The notes beneath the pieces were generated by a model, which saw nothing but the letters and a program-made list of their open reading frames with translations, searched no databases and was not told the DNA's origin. From NCBI RefSeq assembly GCF_016097555.1, contig NC_054703.1, forward strand, positions 2,419,920 through 2,483,919: a stretch of 64,000 bases of DNA. The letters run 5' to 3'. Numbering within the stretch: position 1 is the first letter of the stretch; the number at the start of each line of letters is the position of its first letter. Of this stretch, positions 1-11,679 are shown piece after piece. Position numbers and translations under genes: made by a program. This DNA comes from Gigantopelta aegis (Eukaryota; Mollusca; Gastropoda; Neomphalida; Peltospiridae).

Positions 1-235
1 TGGTCAATATTTAAATTATTATTTACAGACGCAATGTTACCTGGACACTGGAAACTACGCAGTGTTATTTAGCAATCTGATTAAAATTAGTTCTACTGGT
101 CTAAATAAGGCATTCGTAATTCACATGAAACATATCGTATACCCATATGTAAAAGTGGAGCTAATTTTAATTAGATTGGCACAGAGCGTGTATTTTATCA
201 TAAACAAAATGAGCTAACGAGAACAGTCCCTTTAA

Positions 236-595
236 AGGGACATTCCTGAGTTTGCTGCATTGTAAGATGTTTCCGACTAACTAAATACTTCTACGATTAA
301 ACTTACATGTTAAATATATTTTCTTGTTTAGAATGTCAATGTCTGTATATTCAATGTATTTCTGGTCGTCTAAATATTTGTAAGAAGCCTAAACTGGATC
401 GTACGAAAAAAAATATTTTAGGAAATAAAATGAAATTTAACCTTGTACAAATATTAGACCGATCAGAAACACGTTTAATATACAGCCACTGATATTGTAT
501 GCAGGAAAATATATTTGATATGTAATTACAATCGTTAAAAAGTCTCTGTTAGTCGATAACATCTTAAAAATTGCAGCAAACTCAGCAATGTCCCT
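236..595. mobile_element. TTAA-flanked MITE (AGGGACA family)
   Basis: Inverted ends agggacattcctgagtttg and its complement at 576-595 are flanked on both sides by TTAA. The length is 360 bp. The subterminal parts (gactaac...gttagtc) are also inverted. There is no coding capacity; the small ORF inside is chance. TTAA target duplication and an RGG start fit Kolobok- or piggyBac-derived elements. Fragments of the same family lie at 755-800, 8985-9060 and 24440-24522. Confidence 0.75.
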
Positions 596-832
596 TTAAA
601 ACCCAGAGCAAACCGAAGTCAAGGTTTGGCGGCGAGTGACAGGCACAGACTGTATTTTGTATGGTGTATTTTGATGTCTGCCTTCATACATTTATTTCAT
701 TTCAACTTTTTTACCGCGCTTATATTCAATTAAGGTTCAAGCACGCCTTCCTGGCGATAATATCTTAAAAATTGCAGCAAACTCAGAAATGTCTCTTTAA
801 TTTAATTCCAGCAAACTCATTCGCTGAAGTGC

Positions 833-1012
833 AGTCAAACCTGTTATAGCGGTCACTTGTATTAAGCAACCATCTGTGCTAAAAGCCATATTTGTATTTC
901 CCCCAAAATCATCTAATATAGTATAAATTACTTGCATTAAGCAGTTACCTGTCGTAAAAGGCCACTTGTTTGTATTCTCTTTGGTGGTTGTTTAACACAG
1001 GTGAGACTGTAT
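833..1012. mobile_element. short palindromic-ended MITE (CAGTCAAACCTGT family)
   Basis: Starts cagtcaaacctgttatagcg and ends caggtgagactgta, an imperfect inverted repeat. The better preserved relative is at 16330-16511. The interior has tggtcac/gcggtcac-like motifs repeated in both orientations. Confidence 0.6.
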
Positions 1013-1889
1013 ACTAGTAGTTAAGTCTGGTTTTCATAAAATCTGAAGCAGGACGCCAGCTGACGCAGATTGGATTGGATTGTAAATAGTTTAATGTAGA
1101 CGTTTAAAGCAAGTTTTTGTAGCGCACGCCTGACTTAGGTGTATGTTGTGGCATGGGCCAGTTTCTTCATCGAATACAGGAAAGGGAAAAACATTGACGC
1201 AGATGTCATCTCATAGGTTTTAACATGCACATTCAGGACAAGCTGTTGTAGCACACGCCTGCCATGGGCGCAGGTGTCGGCTCCTCCGTCCAGGACAAGA
1301 AAAAGGTTTGGGGTGGGTGGGGGAGGGGGTCGCCCGCGCCGTCATGTTAAGGGAGCACAACAGCCCGACCAGGGTCGGTAGTGGACGAGGTTTGGTTGTG
1401 GTGCTATTGAATTTGCCAATGTCCCGTAGGATTAAAGCCAATTAAAAAAACGTTGCCTAATTTCTTGAAGGTAATTCGACGCATAACTTAGAATGGTTCA
1501 TCAAAATTGAAAATGGAGCTAATTGGTTGGTTCCCATAAACTATTTCTTTGGTCTGCGTCGGTTCCAGACCTATTACATAGTGTATGGAAACCAGTGTTA
1601 ACATGGTGTATGGTAGGTGAAGAGGTTCGACAAATCCACTAGCCGTCGGTCTTGGCTAGTGAATGTTTGGTCTGGGCTAGTGGAACTTATCAGCTTCTGA
1701 GGGCTAGCGACTTTCTCAAAACATATATCAAATACCTAAACTTGGCTAAAGGTCATGTTTTGGTAAAACCTGTTCATTATTCTGTAACATTTCCATTGCT
1801 TGGAGACCAATTAAATATTTATAACAAACTAGTCTGTTATTTTAGAAATGCCTTTAATAATGTGTTGATGAAAATTACTCCCTTTAAAA

Positions 1890-2110
1890 AAAAAAGTTTT
1901 GTTTAACGACACCACTAGAGCACATTGATTTATTAATCATCGGGTATTAGATGTAAAACATACGGTATGGTAATTCTGACTCGAAGTCATCAGAGGAAAC
2001 CCGTTACATTTTTCCTAATGAAGCAAGGGATCTTTTATATGCACTTTCCCACAGACAAGAAAGCACATACCACGGTCTTTGATCAGTCGTGGTGCATTTG
2101 GTTGGAACTG
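1890..2110 (-). mobile_element. SINE, core plus tail 2, headless
   Basis: Read on the minus strand it contains the shared SINE core (agcaagggatcttttatatg on plus) and a 3' tail of the gtgtcgttaaacaaaac type. The tRNA-like head is missing. Confidence 0.7.
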
Positions 2111-2225
2111 TCCTGGATAAAACAAACAATAATAACAAAATTTCATTTCGCAAACTCTTGTATATACCTACATTTATCATCGATTACAGTGGGAACACGT
2201 CATGGAATTTGATATACCAGTCGGG

Positions 2226-2515
2226 AATGGGACATAGCCCAGTGGTAAAGCGGTCGGTCTAGGATCGATCCCCGTCAGTGGACCCATTGGATTATTTCTC
2301 GCTACAGTCAGTACATCACGACTGGTATATGAAACGCCGTGGTATGTGCTATCCTGTCTGTGGAATGGTGCATATATAAAAGATTACTTGCTACTAATGG
2401 AAAAATGTAGCAGGTTTACTCTCTAAATCATCATGTCAAAATTACCAAATGTTTGATATCCAATAGCCGGTAATTAATAAATCGATGTGCTCAAGTGGTG
2501 TCGTTAAACAATTTT
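2226..2515 (+). mobile_element. SINE, head A with tail 2
   Basis: The head has a tRNA A box (tagcccagtggtaaagcg) and B box (ggatcgatcccc). The core (gtgctatcctgtctgtgg) and tail 2 (tcaagtggtgtcgttaaac) follow. Confidence 0.8.
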
Positions 2516-2571
2516 TAAAAACTTTTTGATATACCAGTCGTGGGGCACTGTCTCCAATCTGTTAAAGAGAT

Positions 2572-2812
2572 AAGGAAAGGAAATGTTTTATTTAACGGCG
2601 CACTCAACACATTTTATTTACGGTTATATGGCGTCGGACATTTTTAAGCACCACACAGATATTGAGGGAGGAAACCCGCTATCGCCACTTCATGGGCTAC
2701 TCTTTTCGATTAGCAGCAAGGAGTCTTTTATATGCACCATCCACAGACAGGACAGTACATACCACGGCCTTTGAGATACCAGTCGTGGTGCACTGGCTGC
2801 AACGAGAAAGAG
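2572..2812 (-). mobile_element. SINE, core plus tail 1, headless
   Basis: Begins (minus-strand 3' end) with atgttttatttaacg, then the cgtatataaccg-like tail 1 and the core up to the ggctgcaacgag junction. The head is truncated. Confidence 0.75.
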
Positions 2813-2994
2813 ATATGGGAGTTGGGAGAAAACAAATAAAGGTTTAGGTGTACGGGCTCCCATTATTGTAGGTGTGGGGGGGGGGGGGGGGGGGGGGAGG
2901 GGTAGGCAGACTGGCTTTTGCTCGAATTAAAAAGAAAAAAAGCGCCCGAATCTGGATAACGACATTTATTCATATTATCATTACTACCAAACAG

Positions 2995-3378
2995 TACCGG
3001 CCTCGGTGCTGTCGTGGTTAGGCCATCGGTCTACAGGTACTGGGTTCGGATCCCAGTCGAGGTATGGGTTTTTTAATCCAGATACCGACTCCAAACCCCG
3101 AGTGAGTGCTCCGCAAGGCTCAATGGGTAGGTGTAAACCACTTGCACCGACCAGTGATCCATAATTGGTTCAACAAAGGCCATGGTTTGTGCTATCCTGC
3201 CTGTGTGAAGCGCAAATAAAAGATCCCTTGCTGCTAATCGGAAAGATTAGCCCATGTAGTGGCGACAGCGGGTTTCCTCTCAAAATCTGTCTGGTCCTTA
3301 ACCATATGTCTGACGCCATATAACCGTAAATAAAATGTGTTGAGTGCGTTGTTAAATAAAACATTTCTTTTTTTTCTT
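2995..3378 (+). mobile_element. SINE, head B with tail 1, full length
   Basis: The head reads ccggcctcggtg...ggttcggatccca, with a tRNA B box. The core and tail 1 (gttgagtgcgttgttaaat) follow. It is flanked by a 14-bp duplication, ttactaccaaacag, at 2981-2994 and 3379-3392. Confidence 0.9.
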
Positions 3379-3449
3379 TTACTACCAAACAGCTACTAAT
3401 TTTGAGGGTAGAATGATGGAAAATGCATGGTAAAAAGGTCTCAGGTTAA

Positions 3450-3784
3450 AGGCATACTATCACAGATTTAAGGACCGTATTTCTCTAAAAATGGATAATA
3501 AATAAAATTTACATTAATTGTTGGATACCAAATCTATCTATCGCATCACCGTAACTGAACCATGATGGAGTGAAATTCATGTTAACGCTCTCGGCAATTT
3601 TAATTTTTTAATTATGGATCATTGCCATAATTCAATTATTTTTACAAAATATCATTAATAAATGGAATATGGTAGTTATGAAAATGGTTGAATAAAATAC
3701 ATTTATTGACAAATCAAATTATTTTTGTTCAGGTAATACTTTGTTAGGCCATTAAATAGGTCAGTGGTCTGTGACAATATGCCT
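3450..3784. mobile_element. TTAA-flanked MITE (AGGCATACTATCACAG family)
   Basis: The ends aggcatactatcacaga and tctgtgacaatatgcct are inverted repeats, flanked by TTAA at 3446-3449 and 3785-3788. The length is 335 bp and it is non-coding. It sits inside the dispersed repeat at 2843-3891. Confidence 0.75.
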
Positions 3785-4650
3785 TTAACACATTTTGCCC
3801 GAATATCTGCATAATGTTTGCGTGAATTTGAAGTTTTGTTCCAGCACTAGTGGGGGGGGGGGGGGGGACACAGTTGTCCCCCCCCCCCCCCACCCCCGTC
3901 TCCTACGTTTATGAACTTGATTTAACAATGTATTTATAAAATAAATATTCCTTTTCTTTGTTTGAGCCAAGATTGACGTAACACGTGCAAGCTGAGTCTC
4001 GAATCGATAACTTTGTTTCCCCGATACAAACATCGAGTGAACTTTGCTTTGCGCCTGGTTTATCAAACGCAGAAGGGGCAGCGATACAGCTTGCCGGATC
4101 TCAGGTAAGTTTTCGTAGTCTGATTGTGTTCGCAATCAATTTATACCTCGTACAACCAAAAATGTTACGACTGTACTGTAGTAGGATATAAACTCATCAA
4201 AACAATCTACCGAGTAATTTCCAGTTCCACGAACAAACGACATTCTTTCCTATGAATAGGGTTTGTTGTTTCATTATGTTTACAAACAATTTGTACTTTG
4301 AAACGTAACTTTGAACTAGAAAACATTTTCAAAATGAAGGAGCAACTAATGAAGAAAAATATATAATTTCAGTCTCCACGAGCATATGACATTATTTACT
4401 GTGGGTGGGTGATGTGTTATTATTTTGACACTCAATTTATCCCTCGTACCAACAAAACTGTTACGACTGTAGTATTAACTAAAAAAAACCCAATATAATT
4501 TAAAATTCCTTGAGCAGAAGACATTCTTCATTATGAATAGGGTTTGTTGCTTCATTATGTATACAATCAATTTGTGCCTTGTACCAGGAGACATTTTAAG
4601 GATGTAGAAGAAACTAATTAAGAAAATATAATTTCAAACTCCCATGAACA

Positions 4651-4895
4651 GGTCGCTCTAGCCAGTGAACCACGACTGGTATATCGAAGGTCGTGGTATG
4701 TGTCATAGTGTCTGTGTGATGGTGCATATAAAAGATCCCTTGCTGCTAATCGAAAAGTGTAGCCCATGAAATGGTGAGAAGTGGGTTTCCTCTATATATA
4801 TCTTTGTGGTCCTTAACCATATGTCTGACGCCATATAACTGTAAATAAAATGTGTTGAGTGTGTCGTTAAATAAAACATTTCTTTCCTTCACCTT
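4651..4895 (+). mobile_element. SINE, core plus tail 1, 5' truncated
   Basis: Starts within the core (gccagtgaaccacgactgg) and ends with tail 1 and a ttccttc-rich end. Confidence 0.75.
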
Positions 4896-4907
4896 ATACA
4901 ATATAGC

Positions 4908-5195
4908 GGTCGGTTTAGGATCGATCCCCATTGGTGGCCCCATTGGGCTATTTCTCGTTCCAGCCAGTGCTCCACGACTGGTGTAACAAAGGCTGTGGTA
5001 TGTACTATCCTGTCTGTGGGATGGTGCATATAAAAGATCTTATGCTGATGATCGAAAGGAGTAGCCCATGAAGTGGTGACAGCGGGTTTCCTCTCTCAGT
5101 ATCTGTGTGGTCCTTAACCATATGTTCGACGTCATATAACCGTTAATAAAATGTGTTGAATTCGTCGTTAAATAAAACATGTCCTTCCATTTCCC
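4908..5195 (+). mobile_element. SINE, partial head A with tail 1
   Basis: Begins at the B-box part of the head (ggtttaggatcgatcccc), followed by core and tail 1. It lies directly after another SINE, so the two may be a head-to-tail pair. Confidence 0.75.
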
Positions 5196-5403
5196 ACGAA
5201 CAGGCGATTTTCTTCCTTTTAAGTGGGCATTGGTTCATCGTGTTGACAATCAGTCCATATCTTGGACCAGCAAATATGTTAAGGCCGAAGGATAAACTAA
5301 TCAAAACAATATAATTTCAAACTCCATGAGCAGCTGACATTGTTCACTATGAATAGGGTTTGCTGTTTCATTTAGTTTACAATAAGTTTGTACCTTGTAC
5401 CAA

Positions 5404-5735
5404 AGAAAGAAAGAAAGAAATGTTTTATTTAACGACGCACTCAACACATTCTATTTACGGTTATATTGGCGTCAAACGTATGGTGAAGGACCACACAGAT
5501 AACGAGAGAGGAAACCCACTCTCGCCACTTCATGGGCTACTCTTTTTCGATTAGCAGCAAGGGATCTTTTATATGCACCATCCCACAGACAGGGTAGTAC
5601 ATACCACGGCCTTTGATATACCAGTTGTGGTGCACTGGCTAGAACGAGAAATAGCCCAATGGGCCCACCGACGGGGATCGATCCCACACCGACCGCTCAT
5701 CGAGCGAGCGCTGTACCACTGGGCTACGTCCAGGA
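5404..5735 (-). mobile_element. SINE, head A with tail 1
   Basis: Complete in reverse: (gaaa)n, atgttttatttaacgacgca, core, and the head A complement ending ccactgggctacgtcc. Confidence 0.8.
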
Positions 5736-5982
5736 ACCATTTTCAGGATGAAGGAAAAAAGAATGATTTTTTTTAAATTTATTTTTTTAAAATTTGAATC
5801 TCCATGAGCAGACGACATTTTTCACTATGGGTGGGTATTGTTTTATTATGTTCACAATCAATTCGTACCTCGTACAACCAAATATGTTAAGGCTGTAGGA
5901 TAAACTAACGAAAACAATATTTACTCTAAAAAAAATATAATTTCAAATTCCATGAGCAGACGACATTCTTCACTATGAAGGG

Positions 5983-6335
5983 ACGGGACGTAGCCCAGTG
6001 GTAAAGCGCTCGCTCGATGCACGGTCGGTCTGGGATCGATCCCCGTCGGTGGACCTATTGGGCTACTTCTCGTTCCAGCCAGTGCACCACGACTGGTATA
6101 TCAAAGGCTGAGGTATGTGTTATCCTGTCTGTGGGATGGTGCATATAAAAGATCCCTTGCTGCTAATTGAAAAGAGTAGCCCATGAAGAGGCAACAGCGG
6201 GTTTCCTCTCTCAATCTGTGTGGTCCTTAACCATATGTCTGACGCCATATAACCGTAAATAAAATGTGTTGAGTGCGTCGTTAAATAAAACATTTCCTTC
6301 CTTCTTCCTTCCTTCCTTCTTCCTTCCTTCCTTCT
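5983..6335 (+). mobile_element. SINE, head A with tail 1, full length
   Basis: Head gggacgtagcccagtggtaa, B box, core, tail 1 and a (cttc)n end. It is inserted in a unit of the tandem array; cttcactatg and cttcattatg on the two sides look like the target duplication. Confidence 0.85.
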
Positions 6336-6849
6336 TCATTATGGGTGGTTATTGTTAGTTCATTATGTTGACAGTCGGTTTATATCTTGAACCAGCAAAA
6401 AAATTTAAGATGTAGGATAAACCAATCGATAAAAAATATATAATTTCAAAAACTATGAGCAGATGGCATTCTTCACAATGGGTTTTAATGCTGTTTTCAT
6501 GTTGACGATAACTCAATCAGTGCCTGTAAAAACGTTTACGGATGTAGGATAAACTAATAAAGAAAATATAATTTAAAACTCCACGAGCAGACGACATTCT
6601 TTCTTATAGGTGGGTATTGCTTCATTATGTTAACAATGAGTTCATATCTTGGATCAGCAAATATCTTCAGGATGTAGGATAAACTAATCAAAACATTATA
6701 ATTTCAATCTTCATTAGCAGACTACATTTTTAACTATGGGTGGTATCCTGTTTCATTGTGTTTACTCTCAGTTTATCTCTCGTACCACCAAACATTTTAA
6801 GAATGTGATAAACTAACCACGAATTACATGTAATTGTAAACACCATTAG

Positions 6850-7186
6850 CACATGGAGCGGGGCGTAGCCAAGTGGTACATCGCTCGCCTGATGCGCGAT
6901 CGATCTAGGATCGATTCCCGTCGGTTGGCCCATTGGGCTATTTCTCGTTCCAGCCAGTGCACCACAACTGGTGTAACAAAGGATGTGGTATGTACTATCC
7001 TGTATGTGGGATGATGCATATAAAAGATATCTTGCTGCTAATCGAAAAGAGTAGCTCATGAAGTGGCGACAGCGGGTTTCCTCTCTCTATATCTGTGTGG
7101 TCCTTAACCATATGTCCGACGCCATATAACCGTAAATAAAATGTGTTGAGTGCGTCGTTAAATAAACTATTTCCTTCCTGCCTTCC
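6850..7186 (+). mobile_element. SINE, head A with tail 1 (array copy 1)
   Basis: Full-length SINE whose 3' junction (aaactatttccttcctgcc followed by ctcgatttatacctcg) is the same as in the copy ending at 7786. This indicates duplication together with array sequence. Confidence 0.85.
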
Positions 7187-7483
7187 CTCGATTTATACCT
7201 CGTACCACCAAACATTTTAAGAATGTTGTAAACTAATAACGAATTACATGTAATTGTAAACACCATTAGCAGACGACATTCATCAATATGGGTGGGTATC
7301 ACTGTTTTATTCTCTTGACAATTTTATAGATCGTACCAGAAATGTAGGATAAACTAATGAATAAAATACAATTTCGAATTTAATTAGCAGACGACCTTTT
7401 TCAATATAGGTGGGTATTTTTGTTTTATTATGATGTCAATCAGTTCTTACAAATTATATAGAATTTAAAATTCTATGAGCAGA

Positions 7484-7786
7484 ATGGCGGGACGTAGCCC
7501 AGTAGTACAGCGCTCGCTCGATGCGCGGTCGGTATGGTATTTCTCGTTCCAGCCAGTGCACCACGACTGGTATATCAAAGGCCATGGTATATACCACCCT
7601 GTCTGTGAGATGGTGCATATAAAATATCCCTTGCTGCTAATCGAAAAGAGTAGACCATGAAGTGGCGACAGCGGGTTTCCTCTCTTTATATCTGTGTGGT
7701 CCTTAACCATATGTCCGACGCCATATAACCGTAAATAAAATGTGTTGAGTGCGTCGTTAAATAAACTATTTCCTTCCTGCCTTCCC
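7484..7786 (+). mobile_element. SINE, head A with tail 1 (array copy 2)
   Basis: As the preceding copy, with a deletion in the B-box part of the head (cggtcggta joined to tggtatttctcg). It shares the same 3' junction and about 190 bp of downstream array sequence. Confidence 0.85.
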
Positions 7787-8337
7787 TCGATTTATACCTC
7801 GTATCACCAAAAATGTTAAGAATGTGATAAACTAATGACGAATTACACGTAATTGTAAACACCATTACCAGACGACATTCATCACTATGGGTGGGTATCG
7901 CTGTTTTATTTTCTTGACAATTTTATAGATCGTACCAGAAATGTTTTCAATATGCAGGATAAATTAATGAATAAAATATAATTTCAAATTTAATTAGCAG
8001 ACGACTTTTTTCAATATGGGTGGGTATTTTTTATTTTATTATGATGTCAATCAGTTCCTACAAATTATATAGACTTTATAATTCCATGAGCAGACGACGT
8101 TCTTCACTATGGGTGGCTTTTGCGGTTTTATTATGTTGACGATCAATTTCAGGATGTAAGATAAACTAATGAAAAAAATATAATTTCAAAGTCTATGAGC
8201 AGACGACGTTCTTCACTATGGGTGGCTTTTGCGGTTTTATTATGTTGACGATCAATTTCAGGATGTAAGATAAACTAATGAAAAAAATATAATTTCAAAG
8301 TCTATGAGCAGACGACTTTCTTTACTATGGGGGTGGG

Positions 8338-8770
8338 GGTAGGGGTGGCGTAGACCAGTGGTAAAGCGTTCGCTTGATGCCCTGTTGGTGTGAGATCGAC
8401 CCCCGTCGGTGGGCCCATTGGGCTATTTCTCGTTCCAGCCAGTGCACCACGACTAGTATATCAAAGGCTGTGGTATGTGCTATCCTGTCTGTGTGATGGT
8501 GCATATAAAAAAATATCTTGCATCTAATCGAAAAAAAACCCAAACCATTTGTTACACCCAATAGCCGATGTGTATTTTTGTGCTGGGGTGTCGTTAAACA
8601 TTCATTCATTCTAATCGAAAAAGAGTAGCCCAGGTAGTGGTGACAGCGGGTTTCCTCTCTCAATATCTGTGTGGTCTTTAACAATATGTCTGACGCTCTA
8701 TAACCGTAAATAAAATGTGTTGAGTGCGTCGTTAAATAAAACTTTTTCTTCCTTCCTTCCTTCTTTACTA
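8338..8770 (+). mobile_element. SINE, head A with tail 1, interrupted by another SINE tail
   Basis: An ordinary head, core and tail 1 are split at about 8530-8612 by a block ending gtcgttaaacattcattc (tail 4 type). The block is flanked by a repeated ctaatcgaaaa, which is the SINE's own core sequence. This fits insertion of a short tail-4 element with target duplication. Confidence 0.75.
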
Positions 8771-8984
8771 TGCCATAATGGGTGGATATTTCTGTTTCGT
8801 TACGTTGACGATCGGTTCATATATTGAATCAGCAAAAACATTTCAGGATGTATGATACACTAATGAAGAAAATAGATTGTAATTTCAAACTCTGTAAGCA
8901 GACGACATTTTTCATAATGAATGGAATTTGCTGTTTAATTATGTTGATAGTCAGTTCATATCTCGGACCAGGCATTTTTTTAAA

Positions 8985-9060
8985 AGGACTGTCCTGAGTT
9001 TGTTGCCATTGTTACGGTGTTGCCGACTAACAGAGATGTTTTAATGAAAACAGAAACTCT
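8985..9060. mobile_element. fragment of the AGGGACA TTAA-type MITE
   Basis: The sequence ctgtcctgagtttgttgcc, then gttgccgactaacagagatg, matches the left end of the element at 236-595. The right half is missing. Confidence 0.5.
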
Positions 9061-9085
9061 GCATATTAAATATTTTCGTTTTTCG

Positions 9086-9117
9086 GGGCGTGACGTGGCT
9101 CAGTGGTAAAGTGCTCA
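9086..9117 (+). mobile_element. SINE head A fragment
   Basis: The string gtggctcagtggtaaagtgc is the A-box half of head A. It is cut off by insertion of the next SINE. Confidence 0.5.
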
Positions 9118-9127
9118 TCATTAAATA

Positions 9128-9538
9128 AAAAGTAAAGTAAAGTTTGTTTTATTTAACGACGCCACCTGAGCACACTAATTTTTGTATCTTATCATCGGCT
9201 ATTGGACGTCAAACATATGGTCGTTCTGACACTGTTTTTTTTAGAGGAAACCCGCTGTCGCCACATAGGCTACTCTTTTACGACAGGCAACAAGGGATCT
9301 TTTATTTGCGCTTCCCACAGACAGGATAGTAAAAACCATGGCCTTTGTTGAACCAGTTATGGATCACTGTTCGGTGCAAGTGGTTTACACCTACCCATTG
9401 AGCCTTGCTGAGCACTCACTCAGGGTTTGGAGTCGGTATCTGGATTAAAAATCCCATGCCTCGACTGGGATACAAACTCAGTACCTACCAGCCTGTAGAC
9501 CGATGGCCTAACCACGACGCCACCGACGCCGGTCCTCT
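9128..9538 (-). mobile_element. SINE, head B with tail 3, full length
   Basis: In reverse: tail 3 (tttaacgacgccacctgagc, atcatcggctattggacg), core, head B ending gccaccgacgccgg. The 10-bp duplication tcattaaata lies at 9118-9127 and 9539-9548. Confidence 0.85.
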
Positions 9539-9705
9539 TCATTAAATATCTGTTGCTGTATATTAATGTGTTTCTGATTATCTTAGTGTTTGTACGTGTA
9601 CCAGGTTAAACTTCATTACCTACTCTTCACACTCAATCATTCTAATTTAGATACCTAGCATAGCCTCTAGCCTAATTATGTTTATATGTGGAGAGTTATG
9701 CTAGG

Positions 9706-9926
9706 ATCAGACTGTCAACTGTCACGACGAAGTTGGCCAACTCGACGGTTGCGTTGTAATTTCCCCCAACTCCCGAATTATGACGAGTGCGCTCAGATTA
9801 ACAACTAATGGGTTATACGACGAGAATCAAGTTGTAAGAACGCTCAGACTAGCAAATGGACTGTCGTAGAAGTCGTGACAGCAGAAAGTTGACCAACTTT
9901 CTGCTGGCAGTTGGTAGTCTGACACT
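9706..9926. mobile_element. MITE with about 38-bp imperfect inverted ends
   Basis: The left end gatcagactgtcaactgtca...aagttgg and right end ccaacttt...ggcagttggtagtctgac are inverted repeats with a few mismatches. The interior is non-coding. The family is not recognised. Confidence 0.6.
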
Positions 9927-10025
9927 AGAATAACGCTATAACTGTCAGTTTCACATATTTTCCGACGTCTAATCGATTACCAAATACTGTATATAAATAA
10001 CATACAGTTTTCTAAATTTAACAGC

Positions 10026-10290
10026 ACATACCCATCGGACATAAGGCTGATAGGTACTAGGTTCGCATACCGGTACCGGCTCTCACTTAGAGCGAGTTAT
10101 ATTGACTCAGTGGGTAGGTATAAGACAACTACATCCTCTTCTCTCTCACTAACAACTAACCCACTAACAACTAACCCGCTGTCTTGGACAGACAGCCCAG
10201 ATAGCCGAAGCGTGTGTGCAGAACAGCGTGCTTGAACCTTAATTCGATAGAAGCATGAAAATAAATTGAAATGAATGCATTTGTTTTGTC
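10026..10290 (+). mobile_element. SINE, head C family
   Basis: The head has a degenerate B box (aggttcgcatacc). A body with repeated actaacaactaaccc follows, then the ending gaaccttaattcgatagaag. A second copy is at 31345-31577 and fragments are at 718-745 and 31598-31680. It shares no core with heads A and B except the actcagtgggtaggt block. Confidence 0.7.
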
Positions 10291-10349
10291 CATTTCGGAA
10301 TTCACCCACTACATTAAACTTAAAGAATACATCCCCTATTTAAAACAGT

Positions 10350-10662
10350 TAAAGTTTGTTTTGTTGAACGACACCACTAGAGTACACTGAATTACTAATC
10401 ATCGGCTATTGGATGTCAAGCATTTGATTATGCTGACATACTAGTTTTAGAGAGGAAACCCGCTACATTTTCCCATTAGTAGCAAGGGGTCTTTTACATT
10501 TACCATCCCACAGACAAGATAGAAAATACCACGACCTTTGATATACTAGTCGTGATGCACTGCCTGAAATGTGAAATAGCCCAATGGATCCACCGATGAG
10601 GATCGATCCTAGATCGACCATGCATTAAGCGAGCGCTTTACAACTGGCCTACGTCCAGTATT
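10350..10662 (-). mobile_element. SINE, head A with tail 2
   Basis: In reverse: tail 2 (aacgacaccactagagtaca), core, and head A ending gcctacgtcc. Confidence 0.8.
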
Positions 10663-10869
10663 TGATCCAAAGTCGGCCGGTTATGGCAAAGGGAGAGACG
10701 AGCCCTCTGTTCTATTATACTTTCATGATTATATGGTTTAAAAAACAACTTCTGGTCAAGAAAATAAATTTGTTTCCAGCAAGAGCCAACTTGTGATGTC
10801 TTATTCTTTTAACATTCGGGTAAAACAAAACAAGGAAAAAACCTACACTGTATGAAATACACGATACAT

Positions 10870-11206
10870 GGAAGGAAGGAAGGAAATGTTTTATTTAACG
10901 ACGCACTCAACACATTTTATTTACGGTTAAATGGCGTCAGACATATGGTTAAGGACCACACAGATAATAATAAAAGAGGAAACCCGCTGTCGGGTCTTCA
11001 TGGGTACTCTTTTCGATTAGCAGCAAAGGTTCTTTTATATGCACCATCCTACAGAGAGGGTAGTACATACCACGGCCTTTGATATACCAGTCGTGGTGCA
11101 CTGGCTGGAACGAGAAACAGCCCGATGGGTCCACCGATGGGGATCGATCCCACACCGACCGCGCATCATGCGAGCGCGGTACCACTGGGCTACCTCTCGC
11201 CCCCAT
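10870..11206 (-). mobile_element. SINE, head A with tail 1
   Basis: In reverse: (gaag)n, tail 1, core, and head A (ggggatcgatcccacaccga...actgggctacctctcgcccc). ORFs over it are chance. Confidence 0.8.
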
Positions 11207-11679
11207 GCATGGTGTCTTTGCCCGTCACTCGCCAAACCTAGACCCAGACACAGTTTCGGTGTGTTCTGGGCTTAAATGTATACAGGTAAGAAAAGCGCCG
11301 AATGACTCTATATCGATTACAGGTATGTCATACAATGGAACAGCTGCGTGTAATTTCAGTGAACTAGATTTCAGAGCGCTGGCATTGCTTTGCCTGGATA
11401 TAATGCATCGAATGTTATTATGCTAGTGAAGCCTCATGATTCTTGCATTACTTCTTCCATTGCGCGTCATACTAATGACATTTTATGTTATTTATTTCCT
11501 TGTTGAAACTAGCATGTTATCAATACGTTTCAAACGATTAAGTGACAGATATAACTATAAAATGAACAAAGAAAGGAAAAACAGATTTATAGAAAGAAAG
11601 ATTGATAGGACAAAAAATACTCATGAAAGAATGTAGGATAATAGAAACATGTTTTCTGTGATACAGTGTCGTACATTGC

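Larger units (their letters stand above)
2843..3891. repeat. dispersed repeat copy split by a SINE and a MITE
   Basis: Segments 2843-2994, 3379-3445 and 3785-3891 align in order with a second copy at 35620-36390 (tgggctccca, poly-G, ttgcccgaat, cattactaccaaacag, gggtagaatgatgg, gttttgctccagcactag). The gaps between segments are a SINE (2995-3378) and a MITE (3450-3784). It includes poly-G and poly-C runs. The family is not recognised. Confidence 0.7.
4195..9000. repeat. degenerate tandem array, unit about 110-200 bp, loaded with SINEs
   Basis: The block gagcagacgacattcttcac, then atgggtgggtattg...ttattatgttgacaatca, then aggatgtaggataaactaat...ataatttcaaa, recurs about twenty times with divergence. 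At least seven SINEs interrupt it. Two adjacent 109-bp units (8086-8194 and 8195-8303) look identical, so part of the array is recent. There is no coding potential. Confidence 0.85.
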
